This document shows positions 29,237-37,964 of a stretch of DNA of 64,000 nt, in pieces. Source of the DNA: Faecalibacillus faecis (lineage in GTDB: Bacteria > Bacillota_I > Bacilli_A > Erysipelotrichales > Coprobacillaceae); the NCBI RefSeq assembly GCF_003024675.1, contig NZ_PYLP01000001.1, forward strand, positions 248,001 through 312,000, read 5' to 3'. The notes below the pieces were generated by a model that was not told where the DNA came from, did no database searches, and saw only the letters and a list, made by a program, of their open reading frames with translations. Position numbers and translations under genes: made by a program. Each line of letters opens with the position of its first letter. Position 1 is the stretch's first letter.

Positions 29237-32178
29237 AAATGAACAATGAATGGGTTAAAGATCCAAAGATTTTTAATATCAATCGTTTAAGTGCAACAGC
29301 ATCGATTCATAGATATGCAAGCATTAAAGAATTAAAAGAAAAACAAAGCAGTTTCAATTATTCATTAAATGGGAGCTGGAAGTTTCATTATGCAACAGGA
29401 TTTAATCAATTAATACCGGAGTTTTCTAATAAAGATTATTGTGTAGATAACTGGGATGAAATCAAAGTACCGGGACATATTCAATTACAAGGTTATGGAA
29501 AACCAATGTATGTCAATCAAATCTATCCTTGGTCAGGAACACAACAAATCATTCCTGGAGAACTCCCTGATAAAAATCCTATTGGAAGTTATGTTACATA
29601 CTTTGATAGTTCAGTAATCAAAGATAATGTAGATACTTATATTACTTTCCATGGTGTAGAATCTGCTATGGCATTATGGGTTAATGGAACTTTTGTTGGA
29701 TACAGTGAAGACAGTTTTACACCTTCAAGTTTTAATATTACAGATTTGATTGTTAATGGAGAAAACAAAATTGCTGTTAATGTTTATCGTTTCAGCAGTG
29801 GAAGTTGGTTAGAAGATCAAGATTTCTGGCGTTTTTCAGGTATTTTTAGAAATGTTGAACTTCAAATGGTACCACACGTTCATTTAAAAGATATCAAGAT
29901 TTTGACACATTTAAATGAAAATTATGATCATGCAACTGTTGAAGTAACGCCAATGATTGTAAAAAAAGAGGCTAAATTTAAGGCAGTCTATACTTTAAAG
30001 TATAAAGATGAAGTTATTGGACAAAAAGAAAGCAAAGATTGTTGTAGACCAATCAATTTTGAATTCGATGATCCTCATTTATGGTCAGCAGAAAAACCAA
30101 ACCTTTACCAATTATATGTAGAAATCATGGATGAAAAGGGTTTAGTTGAATGTAGTCAATACAATGTGGGTGTCAGAGAATTTAAACTTATTGATGGTAT
30201 CATGTGTATCAATGGTAAAAGAATCGTTTTCCATGGTGTTAACCGTCATGAATTTTCAGCTAAAACAGGAAGAACAGTTTCTTATGAAGATACTAAAAAA
30301 GATATCTTGAATATGAAGGCTAATAATATCAATGCCTTACGTACATGTCATTATCCAAATCAAACATTTGTTTATGATTTATGCGATGAATATGGTCTTT
30401 ATGTCATTGATGAAGTCAATCTTGAAACCCATGGAACATGGAGTGAACTTTTTGATAAAACACATATCATACCAGATGATAAATCTGAATGGCTAGATAT
30501 TATTTTAGATCGTGCCAATTCCATGTATGAAAGAGATAAAAACCATTCTTCGATTATTATTTGGTCATTAGGAAATGAATCTTATGGTGGTAAAAATCTT
30601 TATGAAATGTCTAAGTTTATGAAACAAAAAGATACTTCTCGTTTGATTCATTATGAAGGGCTTTCACATGATCGTCGTTACAATGAAACAAGTGATATTG
30701 AAAGTCAAATGTATACTTTTGCAGTTGATGTTGAAAAATATTTAAACAAGCATCAAGATAAACCATTTATCTTGTGTGAATACGCCCATTCCATGGGAAA
30801 CAGTAATGGTGCGTTATTCAAATATATTGATTTAGAAAAGAAATACCCATTGTATCAAGGTGGATTTATCTGGGATTACATCGATCAAGCATTGTATCAT
30901 GATGGAAAATTATGTTATGGTGGGGATTTTGGTGAAAGACCAAGCGACTATGATTTCTGTGGAAATGGCATTGTTTTTGCGAATCGTACAAATACACCAA
31001 AGATGCAAGAAGTCAAATACTGCTATCAATATGTAGATTTTAGAATAGATGAAAATGATATTCATATCAATAATAATTATTTATTTACTGATTTAAATGA
31101 ATATCAATTACAAATGGATTTATTATGTAATGGAAATGTTGTTCAAAGTAAAACAATGACAGTAGATTGTCAACCATTATCATCTGTTGTTGTTGAAAAT
31201 TCATTTAAAATAAATAATCAAAACCAAGAATATGCGTTAACAGTTTATTTGAAAAAAAATAATGAAATCTATGCTAAGCAACAATATATCTATGAAATAA
31301 AAAATAAAACACATAACATTCATACAACAAAACACGTGGATATCGTTGAAGACTACTTGAATGTAGGAGTTGTTGGAAAAGATTTCAATGCCATTTTCTC
31401 AAAACAAAAAGGTTTGGTTTCTTATAGGTATCATCAACAAGAATATATCAGAGTACCTGTCAGACCTAATTTCTTTAGAGCAGCTACAAATAATGATGTT
31501 GAAAACAAATATGGTTATCGCTATGGAAAATGGTTGACTGCCAGTCTTTATGCAAAATGTGAGTTTGTTGGTGTTTCAAAAGGAGATAGTTCTTGTAAGG
31601 TTGAATATGCTTATGACTTACCAAATTTACAAGATGAAAAAGTTCATTTAGTTTATGAAGTCTATGGTGATGGTAAAATCATTGTAGATATGTCTTATCA
31701 ACCGGGTGTTTCTGAAATTGAAATGCCTGTATTTGGACTTATTTTCCAATTATATAAAGATATGGAAGAAGTAAATTACTATGGATATGGTCCAGAAGAA
31801 AACTATATTGACCGAAACAAAGGGGCACTTCTTGGAAAATACGCTTACCAAGTAACTGATAATTTAACCCCTTATCTTTATCCACAAGAATGTGGTAATA
31901 GAACACATGTAAGAAAATTATCTATTATAGGAGAAAATAAAAAATTAGAAGTAGAAGGTAAAGATTTTGAATTTACAGCTTTACACTATACGCCTTATGA
32001 ATTAGAAAATGCCCGACACAAAGATGAACTTCCAAATATTTATCAAACTGTTTTATGTATCAATGAAAAGCAAATGGGTATTGCCGGTGATGATACATGG
32101 GGTGCTAAGACACATGATGAATTCTTATTAGATAAAGAAAAACATCATTTACGTTTTAGTTTTAAAGGTAAGTTATAA
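29233..32178 (+). CDS. lacZ: Beta-galactosidase (GH2)
   Basis: 981 residues with the LacZ domain order: sugar-binding jelly roll (about 45-210), Ig-like domain (about 215-310), TIM barrel (about 315-600; VNRHEFSAKTGRTV), then Ig-like and Bgal_small_N domains. The acid/base is Glu449 in WSLGNES and the nucleophile Glu516 in LCEYAHSMGN. It hydrolyses lactose or other beta-galactosides in the cytoplasm. AGGAGG precedes the start. The phosphatase gene overlaps its stop codon, so they form an operon. Confidence 0.96.
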   Translation: MKMNNEWVKDPKIFNINRLSATASIHRYASIKELKEKQSSFNYSLNGSWKFHYATGFNQLIPEFSNKDYCVDNWDEIKVPGHIQLQGYGKPMYVNQIYPWSGTQQIIPGELPDKNPIGSYVTYFDSSVIKDNVDTYITFHGVESAMALWVNGTFVGYSEDSFTPSSFNITDLIVNGENKIAVNVYRFSSGSWLEDQDFWRFSGIFRNVELQMVPHVHLKDIKILTHLNENYDHATVEVTPMIVKKEAKFKAVYTLKYKDEVIGQKESKDCCRPINFEFDDPHLWSAEKPNLYQLYVEIMDEKGLVECSQYNVGVREFKLIDGIMCINGKRIVFHGVNRHEFSAKTGRTVSYEDTKKDILNMKANNINALRTCHYPNQTFVYDLCDEYGLYVIDEVNLETHGTWSELFDKTHIIPDDKSEWLDIILDRANSMYERDKNHSSIIIWSLGNESYGGKNLYEMSKFMKQKDTSRLIHYEGLSHDRRYNETSDIESQMYTFAVDVEKYLNKHQDKPFILCEYAHSMGNSNGALFKYIDLEKKYPLYQGGFIWDYIDQALYHDGKLCYGGDFGERPSDYDFCGNGIVFANRTNTPKMQEVKYCYQYVDFRIDENDIHINNNYLFTDLNEYQLQMDLLCNGNVVQSKTMTVDCQPLSSVVVENSFKINNQNQEYALTVYLKKNNEIYAKQQYIYEIKNKTHNIHTTKHVDIVEDYLNVGVVGKDFNAIFSKQKGLVSYRYHQQEYIRVPVRPNFFRAATNNDVENKYGYRYGKWLTASLYAKCEFVGVSKGDSSCKVEYAYDLPNLQDEKVHLVYEVYGDGKIIVDMSYQPGVSEIEMPVFGLIFQLYKDMEEVNYYGYGPEENYIDRNKGALLGKYAYQVTDNLTPYLYPQECGNRTHVRKLSIIGENKKLEVEGKDFEFTALHYTPYELENARHKDELPNIYQTVLCINEKQMGIAGDDTWGAKTHDEFLLDKEKHHLRFSFKGKL

Positions 32179-32768
32179 TGAGATTTATATTTGTAAGACA
32201 TGGAAAGACACATTTCAATGAAATCAATCTAACACAAGGTTGGTGTGATTCTCCTTTGTCAAAAGTGGGAATCAGACAAGTTGAAAGTATTTCAAAGCAG
32301 CTAGAACAATACCAAATAGATAAGGCATACACATCTCCATTGGGTAGGGCAGTACAAACGGCAAATATTATTCTAAGTAAAAAGGGAATTGAGCCAATTT
32401 ATGAAGAGCGCTTCAAAGAAGTTAATTTTGGAATACTTGAAGGAATATCCACAGAACTTGTAAGAAAACTCAATATTGAATCACCAAACTGGCTAGAAAA
32501 TCTGGATATGGACTATAGACCTTATGAAGGAGAAGATATTCATGATGTTATTTTAAAGCATCATGAAGCACTTCAAGAAATCATTGAGAATTGTAATGAT
32601 AATGAAACAGTTTTAATTGTAGGTCACGGCTGTTCTTTATACGGTCTTCTTAAATCGCTATTTTTTAAAGAACAATTTCTCGAATTCCCAAATAACGCTA
32701 CTGCAATAATTGTTGATTATTCAAATGGAAATTTCAAACTCGAACAAATTCTAGATCCTATTATATAA
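32178..32768 (+). CDS. Histidine phosphatase family protein
   Basis: 196 residues with the phosphoglycerate-mutase-like fold: FVRHGKT near residue 5 (catalytic His8), SPLGRAVQTA, the acid in FKEVNFGILEG, and LIVGHG with the second catalytic His. Such enzymes dephosphorylate sugar phosphates and other metabolites; substrate unassigned. Its start codon shares a base with the lacZ stop, so it is translated from the same message and may act on a galactoside-derived phosphate. Confidence 0.92.
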   Translation: MRFIFVRHGKTHFNEINLTQGWCDSPLSKVGIRQVESISKQLEQYQIDKAYTSPLGRAVQTANIILSKKGIEPIYEERFKEVNFGILEGISTELVRKLNIESPNWLENLDMDYRPYEGEDIHDVILKHHEALQEIIENCNDNETVLIVGHGCSLYGLLKSLFFKEQFLEFPNNATAIIVDYSNGNFKLEQILDPII

Positions 32769-32769
32769 A

Positions 32770-32803
32770 AATAAACAGGTTTGCGATGGTAAACCTGTTT
32801 ATT
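32770..32803. terminator. Bidirectional terminator between the phosphatase and RpiR genes
   Basis: 13-bp arms AATAAACAGGTTT / AAACCTGTTTATT with an 8-base loop. It lies between convergent genes. Confidence 0.85.
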
Positions 32804-32805
32804 AT

Positions 32806-33585
32806 TTATAAAGTTTCAGAATATTTTATACAAATTAAATCAGAAATAAGCTGTAATGGATAGGGATGACTTGCATAGCCACCTTTACTGTTATAACGGA
32901 TGTAGAAATCGATAAATGGATATTCTATTGACTGATCAGAAGTAATCATGCATATCTTTGGTTTCTTTTTGTTACTTTTGAATGGCTTGGCTCTTGGAAA
33001 AATACGATCAAAATAGGTTCCTGATTCTGAAAAAATAATAATAAGATTATTTTCATCAGCGTCAGTAATATAGTCTGCCTGATCTTTGATATTAAAACAA
33101 GAAAAGATAAGTTTACCACTTGTTTGCAGATCGAACTGTAAATTGCAGGCAACACTTTCAGATTGCATATAGCCAAAAGCGGCTATTTTCTGATAAGAAC
33201 TGATTTCTTGAACAAGTGTATTGATTTGTTTTTCAATATCATTTTCTAAAAAGTAATTTAAATTGGAAATAACATTTTTTACATATGATTGAACCATTGA
33301 TGAGGATTCATATTTTTCATAGTCAAACTTTCTTTTTAAGCGAGCAGATTCAACTGAAAATTTTGCAATTTGATTTTTCAATGCGTTAAAATCTTTAAGT
33401 CCAATATCACGACAAAAGCGCGAAATACTAGAATTTGACACATAACAAGCCTGAGCTAAATCTGTGAGAGAACATTCTTCTAAATCGCGCATATTTTCTA
33501 TCATATATTTGGCTATTTTATAGTTATTTGAACCTTTTGGTTCATCATTAAGTGTTGATAAAAGTATAATTATTAGGTTAAACAT
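32806..33585 (-). CDS. RpiR/MurR-family transcription regulator
   Basis: 259 residues: N-terminal HTH_6 domain (about 1-80; SLTDLAQACYVSNSSISRFCRDIG) and a C-terminal SIS phosphosugar-binding domain (about 110-250; YQKIAAFGYMQSE, NLIIIFSESGTYFD). RpiR proteins sense sugar phosphates. AAAGGAGA precedes the start on the minus strand. Neighbours suggest control of lacZ, the deaminase-like gene or the PTS IIC gene, but no operator could be assigned. Confidence 0.92.
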   Translation of the reverse strand: MFNLIIILLSTLNDEPKGSNNYKIAKYMIENMRDLEECSLTDLAQACYVSNSSISRFCRDIGLKDFNALKNQIAKFSVESARLKRKFDYEKYESSSMVQSYVKNVISNLNYFLENDIEKQINTLVQEISSYQKIAAFGYMQSESVACNLQFDLQTSGKLIFSCFNIKDQADYITDADENNLIIIFSESGTYFDRIFPRAKPFKSNKKKPKICMITSDQSIEYPFIDFYIRYNSKGGYASHPYPLQLISDLICIKYSETL

Positions 33586-33631
33586 GGAGAATCTCCTTTA
33601 TGTATATTTTAAATAATTATACCATAGTTAA

Positions 33632-34219
33632 TTATTGTTTAACAACAATAGTTTTAGCTACTTTATCATGAAAAGATTGTGTATTTGTTTGAAAATAAGC
33701 ATAGATAATTGAACTAATAGTTAAAGCATAGGCAATATATTTTAAAGGATCAACAATCATTGTAAGTTTAAATAATGGAAGTAGCTTTCTTATATAGGTT
33801 GGGATGATAATCATTCCACCTTCAAGTAAGGATGCTCCAAGAAGTTCTCTTAGCAACATATCTTTTAAATTGATTGATTCATTATTTTCTTTAATGATTT
33901 TGATCTTACATATTTTTTTACCAAGTGTTTGTCCTTTAAAAAGATATGTTGGAATAAATATATAGTAAACAATACCAATCAAAACACCATAAAGACCTAA
34001 AGCAAGACCTATAGAAAAATCATAGTGTGTCAGGTCAAACATATAAGGTTTTAAGTAGTCATTTCCCCTTAAATAGAAGGTAATAGGAATAACGGCCAAC
34101 ATATTAGTAAGATACCAATCAATGATCATAGCTACAAATCTTCTAACACGTGTTTCGATAATATCCATATTATTTCTGTTTTTATTGCTTTTGTTATTTT
34201 TTGTTTTATTTTTTCTCAT
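33632..34219 (-). CDS. RDD family membrane protein
   Basis: 195 residues: a Lys/Asn-rich start, then an RDD domain with ETRVRRFVAMIIDWYL (the Arg and Asp of the name), several membrane segments, and the typical GQTLGKKICKIKIIKENNE and TQSFHDKVAKTIVV sequences. Function unknown in most cases; some members act in transport or ion homeostasis. GGAGG lies before the start. It stands between RpiR and deaminase-like genes on the same strand with gaps on both sides. Confidence 0.88.
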   Translation of the reverse strand: MRKNKTKNNKSNKNRNNMDIIETRVRRFVAMIIDWYLTNMLAVIPITFYLRGNDYLKPYMFDLTHYDFSIGLALGLYGVLIGIVYYIFIPTYLFKGQTLGKKICKIKIIKENNESINLKDMLLRELLGASLLEGGMIIIPTYIRKLLPLFKLTMIVDPLKYIAYALTISSIIYAYFQTNTQSFHDKVAKTIVVKQ

Positions 34220-34295
34220 AAGTAGTCCTCCAGGATAGAAAAATTATAACAAATGAATGCTTTATTTACTTTTGCTTTTCCAAAAGGTAGAAATT

Positions 34296-34314
34296 ATTTC
34301 CAAATATTGGAAAT
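34296..34314. repeat. Inverted repeat upstream of the RDD gene
   Basis: ATTTCCAA-ATA-TTGGAAAT, 8-bp perfect arms, 77-95 bases before the RDD start. Possible operator; no known motif recognised. Confidence 0.45.
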
Positions 34315-34341
34315 AAAAAAAGAAAGCCGAAGCTTTCTATA
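34314..34341 (-). terminator. Terminator after the deaminase-like gene (minus strand)
   Basis: On the minus strand AGAAAGC-TTCG-GCTTTCT followed by T7. Confidence 0.9.
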
Positions 34342-34347
34342 AAGATT

Positions 34348-35067
34348 TTATAATCTTTTATAATCATCCATATTTAATAAAGATGCAGCATCTTTATCAC
34401 AGATAACAGTGAAGTTAGGATGTAATTTTAAAACAGTTGCTGGTAGTTCATCTGAAATTGGTGAATCTAACACTTGTTTTAAAATTTGAGCTTTTTCTTT
34501 ACCAGTAACAATCATTACAAGATGTTTCACTCTCATTAGACTTTTTGGCCCCATTGATAAAGTGATTGGTAGATGATCTCTTGCTGGATATGTTGGATTA
34601 GCTGCATTTTTTGTTTTACGATCCATTGGATAAGTATAACTATCCATAGGTGTACATCTTGGACAGTTGCTGCAGAAATGTCCATCCCAACCTAGTCCAA
34701 TCAACATAACATCAATACCACCAGCATCTCTGATTTCTTGATCATAAGTTTCCCAATTTTCCATTGTTGTTGTATGGATTCTTTCATCAGGAATATTTGC
34801 ATCTTTAAAGAATAGTTCTTGCATTTCTTCCCAGTTTGGGCCATGTGGTTTATCTTGATAAGGTGCTTCATCAAAAAGATAGTATTGAATGTCTTTGAAT
34901 TTTTCTTGGTCTTTAACATAAGGCACCATCATCTTATAAAGATTGATAGGAGAGCGTCCAGCAGTTAAAGAGATGTTGACTCTTTTATCTTGCATCATTG
35001 CTCCAAGTAAAATGTGCATTGCACTTTCGCTCATTTTTTGTTCATTTTCTTCAATGATTAACTTCAT
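34348..35067 (-). CDS. Glucosamine-6-phosphate deaminase/6-phosphogluconolactonase-like protein
   Basis: 239 residues of the NagB/RpiA fold: SLTAGRSPINLYKMM, FDEAP and LIGLGWDGHFCSNCPR, TLSMGPKSLM, near the deaminase catalytic pattern (Asp and His in GLGWDGH). It differs from typical NagB in carrying FCSNCPRCTPMDSY in place of the usual IGFNEP loop, so it may act on another hexose or amino-sugar phosphate. AGGAGG precedes the start. Divergent from the PTS IIC gene, with which it probably forms a sugar-use locus. Confidence 0.85.
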   Translation of the reverse strand: MKLIIEENEQKMSESAMHILLGAMMQDKRVNISLTAGRSPINLYKMMVPYVKDQEKFKDIQYYLFDEAPYQDKPHGPNWEEMQELFFKDANIPDERIHTTTMENWETYDQEIRDAGGIDVMLIGLGWDGHFCSNCPRCTPMDSYTYPMDRKTKNAANPTYPARDHLPITLSMGPKSLMRVKHLVMIVTGKEKAQILKQVLDSPISDELPATVLKLHPNFTVICDKDAASLLNMDDYKRL

Positions 35068-35113
35068 AATATATCCTCCTGTTTATAAGAAGATATAACT
35101 CACACACAATTTC

Positions 35114-35141
35114 ATTATAAAAAATAAAAAGGAAGTGTCAA
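35114..35141 (-). promoter_or_regulatory. Consensus promoter of the deaminase-like gene
   Basis: On the minus strand TTGACA (35141-35136), 16 bases, TATAAT (35119-35114). Confidence 0.85.
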
Positions 35142-35303
35142 TATAAAAAAATGACTGCAAATAAAAAAAATAAAGCAATTTATTTTCATGAATTGGAAAA
35201 GATTTCAAGTAATTGGAAAGGTATTTTTTATTTTGAAAATCAAAAGAATTTACAAGTGTTACAGCTATATAATATCACTGTAATAAGAAGGGAGGGAACT
35301 TTC

Positions 35304-36674
35304 ATGAATTTCATGGAAAAATTTAATGAGCTTGCAAACCGTACACTTGTACCAATTGCTAACAAATTAGGGAATCAAAGACATTTGGCTGCTATTCGTG
35401 ATGGAATGGTAGTAGCAATTCCGTTATCTATTTTAGGAGGGGTATGTTTAATTATTTCAACACCACCTTTTAAACCAGAAACACTTCCAAATTGGGGATT
35501 TATTACTGACATGTTAAATGGTTGGTATAATTGGGCGCAAGCCAACAAAGCAATGTTGCAATTGCCTTATAATATGACAATGGCATTAATGGGATTATTT
35601 ATTGCATTTGCAATTGCTTATCATTTAGCAGATGAATACGAAATGCCAAAATTAAATTCAGCAATCGTATCAACTTCAGTATTTTTAATTGTATCAGCAC
35701 CAACAACTTCAGCAGTAGCATCAAATCTTATTGTTGATGGAAAAAGTGCAACAGATTTATTAGCTTTAGCTGGTAATTACATACCAACGACCTATTTGGA
35801 TGCCAAAGGTATCTTTACAGCAATCTTGGTTGCTATAGGTTGTGTGGAAATTATGCATTTTATGTTTAAAAAAGACATTCGTATTAAAATGCCTGAAGGT
35901 GTTCCACCAGCAATCAGTTCATCATTTGATGCAATCTTACCATTATTTATTTGTGTAATCATTTTCTATGGTATTTCTTTAGTTGTACAAAACTTTAGTG
36001 GACAACTTTTACCAAGTATGATCATGACAGTTTTAGCACCTGCAATTTCAGGACTTGATTCATTAGTTGGTATTTGTTTAATTACAATGATTGCTCAAGT
36101 ATTCTGGTTCTTTGGATTACATGGAGCAAGTATTACTCAACCAATCCGTTTACCATTTATGCAAATGTATTTAATTGCAAATCTTTCAGCATTCTCTGCT
36201 GGACAACCAATCGTCCATTACTTTACTCAACCATTCTGGTCATATGTCATTACACTTGGTGGTGGAGGTGCAACAATGGGATTATGTATCTTATTGGTAA
36301 GATCTAAATCTGTAGAATTAAAGACATTAGGAAAATTATCAATTGGACCTGCAATCTTTAATATCAATGAACCAATTATCTTTGGTTTACCAATGGTTTT
36401 AAATCCATTAATGATGATTCCATTTATCTTTGTACCAGTAATCAATTCAATTATTGCTTATGGCTTAATGGCCTTCCATATTGTAGGAAAAGGAATTATT
36501 GAAACACCATGGACAACACCAGCACCACTTGGAGCTGCACTTGGATGTATGGATTTCAAAGCAGCAATCATGGTTATTGGTTTAATTATCTTAGACATGG
36601 TTTTATACTATCCATTCTTTAAATTATTAGAAAAACAAAAATTAGAAGAAGAAAATTCAGTGCAAACAAATTAA
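35304..36674 (+). CDS. PTS EIIC permease, lactose/cellobiose family
   Basis: 456 residues with about ten membrane segments; starts MNFMEKFNELANRTLVPIANKLGNQRHLAAIRDGM, the usual CelB/LacE-type opening. WFFGLHGASI and the substrate motif NINEPIIFGLP are characteristic. It moves a beta-glucoside or oligosaccharide while it is phosphorylated. No IIA or IIB is nearby, so partner proteins must come from elsewhere. I chose ATG 35304 (GGAGGG 7 bases upstream); the frame is open back to 35151 without a ribosome site. A TATAAT is at 35268-35273. Confidence 0.94.
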   Translation: MNFMEKFNELANRTLVPIANKLGNQRHLAAIRDGMVVAIPLSILGGVCLIISTPPFKPETLPNWGFITDMLNGWYNWAQANKAMLQLPYNMTMALMGLFIAFAIAYHLADEYEMPKLNSAIVSTSVFLIVSAPTTSAVASNLIVDGKSATDLLALAGNYIPTTYLDAKGIFTAILVAIGCVEIMHFMFKKDIRIKMPEGVPPAISSSFDAILPLFICVIIFYGISLVVQNFSGQLLPSMIMTVLAPAISGLDSLVGICLITMIAQVFWFFGLHGASITQPIRLPFMQMYLIANLSAFSAGQPIVHYFTQPFWSYVITLGGGGATMGLCILLVRSKSVELKTLGKLSIGPAIFNINEPIIFGLPMVLNPLMMIPFIFVPVINSIIAYGLMAFHIVGKGIIETPWTTPAPLGAALGCMDFKAAIMVIGLIILDMVLYYPFFKLLEKQKLEEENSVQTN

Positions 36675-36729
36675 AAAAAGAAGATAAAAACTCACACATA
36701 AATCTTTTAAAAATTGAATAACTTAAGTT

Positions 36730-36767
36730 AGCTCTAGTGATCATCAAGACCATTAGAGCTTTTTTTA
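36730..36767 (+). terminator. Terminator after the PTS IIC gene
   Basis: AGCTCTAGTG / CATTAGAGCT imperfect stem (one G-T pair), then T7. Confidence 0.8.
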
Positions 36768-36818
36768 AACTTAAAGTTCGACATTTATTTCTCTCGTTTT
36801 TTTAAGAAGGTGGATACT

Positions 36819-37120
36819 ATGTCAACTAAAGTTAGGGTAAACTTGAGAGAAATGAATTCTAAATATTATCATCAAGATTGTTTTGTTGAAGTTAATCAGG
36901 ATGTTTATGACACAATGAACAAATATGATCACATTGATGCAGCATATAAAAGAAAAGTAGATTATCATAAGGGATATATTTCATTAGATCGAAGTCTATT
37001 TCTAGAATTAAAAAAATTGGCTTTGATGTTAACGAAAACTTATTTTTGAAAGAATTAATAAGTTTTATAGAATTAACAATTAAAGACTTACCAGTACAAG
37101 AAAAAGATATTAAAATTTAG
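36819..37120 (+). pseudogene. Truncated, frameshifted sigma-factor-like protein remnant
   Basis: The first 60 residues (KVRVNLREMNSKYYHQDCFV, YDHIDAAYKRKVDYHKGYIS, LDR) resemble the N-terminal part of small sigma-70-like proteins often found on Firmicute mobile elements. The frame then ends at 37049. If one A is added to the A7 tract at 37010-37016 the frame continues as GFDVNENLFLKELISFIELT and on to a TAG at 37118-37120. Even then the usual sigma region 4 is missing, so the gene looks decayed. GAAGG precedes ATG 36819. The family resemblance is from memory. Confidence 0.55.
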
Positions 37121-37173
37121 ATGAAAAAAATCGTGATATTTTATTGGTGTTGAATAGTATAAACACGAAAGAT

Positions 37174-37200
37174 CACTTTTAGTGAAAACTAAAGTGTATT
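37174..37200 (+). terminator. Terminator after the sigma-like remnant
   Basis: CACTTTTAGT-GAAA-ACTAAAGTG, followed by TATTTTT. Confidence 0.65.
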
Positions 37201-37269
37201 TTTAGAGTTTATCTATTTATAAGGAAATTAATTTGTTATACTAAAAATAGAAATGAAAAGGAGTATATT

Positions 37270-37854
37270 ATGAAATTACATTATCGAGGAAAATACAATT
37301 TAGATCCGGCAACCTTACCAACCTGTAAGCATCAACCGAATGCTGTTAAATTTAAAGAAGTTGACTCAACAAAAGAGCTTGCTGTTATTGCTAATGGCAT
37401 AGCAATAGCCTTAATGATTTTATTAGCTATTCCTGTTTATTTAAAATATAAAGGTTTATTATTTGATTATTTTGATGAAATGATGGTAGGGGCAATGCTT
37501 CCTTTATTAACGATGTTTCCTCATGAACTTATACATGCTCTTTGTTTTAAAGAAGATGTTTATTTATATACAAATTTTAAACAAGGTCTCTTGTTTGTTG
37601 TAGGATGTGAAACAATGAGTAAACACAGATTCATTTTTATGTCGCTTTTACCAAATATTGTTTTTGGTTTTCTTCCGTATATGATTTCTTTTTTAGGAAT
37701 TCAATATTTAACTTTAGCTGTTTTAGGCGTTATTGCAATTGGTATGGGTGCAGGAGATTATTATAATGTTTTTAATGCGTTAATTCAAATGCCTAAAGGG
37801 GCACGCACATATTTATACCAAATGAATTCTTATTGGTATATACCGGAAAAATAA
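37270..37854 (+). CDS. DUF3267 putative membrane zincin
   Basis: 194 residues with four or five membrane segments and the zinc motif HELIH (in FPHELIHALCF, about residue 85), as in DUF3267 putative metalloproteases. The second half, MGAGDYYNVFNALIQMPKGA, is also typical. Substrate unknown. AAAGGAG precedes the start. Single-gene unit upstream of pyruvate kinase. Confidence 0.88.
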   Translation: MKLHYRGKYNLDPATLPTCKHQPNAVKFKEVDSTKELAVIANGIAIALMILLAIPVYLKYKGLLFDYFDEMMVGAMLPLLTMFPHELIHALCFKEDVYLYTNFKQGLLFVVGCETMSKHRFIFMSLLPNIVFGFLPYMISFLGIQYLTLAVLGVIAIGMGAGDYYNVFNALIQMPKGARTYLYQMNSYWYIPEK

Positions 37855-37905
37855 TAAAAAGAAAAAAATATTTTGAAGTGGATGTGCTTACATTGGTTTT
37901 GAGCG

Positions 37906-37934
37906 TTGAGAAAGTAGAAAAATAGGTTTATACT
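37906..37934 (+). promoter_or_regulatory. Promoter of pyk
   Basis: TTGAGA (37906-37911), 17 bases, TATACT (37929-37934), 31 bases before the start codon. Confidence 0.78.
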
Positions 37935-37964
37935 AAAGAAGTAGAGTAAAGGAAGGCAAGAGTT

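Noticed and set aside
33580-33598. GGAGATTCTCC palindrome over the RpiR ribosome site
   Set aside because: Loop of one base cannot form a hairpin, and short palindromes around GGAG are expected by chance.
35151-35303. N-terminal extension of the PTS IIC protein from ATG 35151
   Set aside because: No ribosome site there, extension is unlike IIC proteins, and ATG 35304 has GGAGGG at good spacing.
37855-37905. Possible cre site before pyk (TGTGCTTACATT)
   Set aside because: It does not fit the TGNAANCGNNNNCA pattern.
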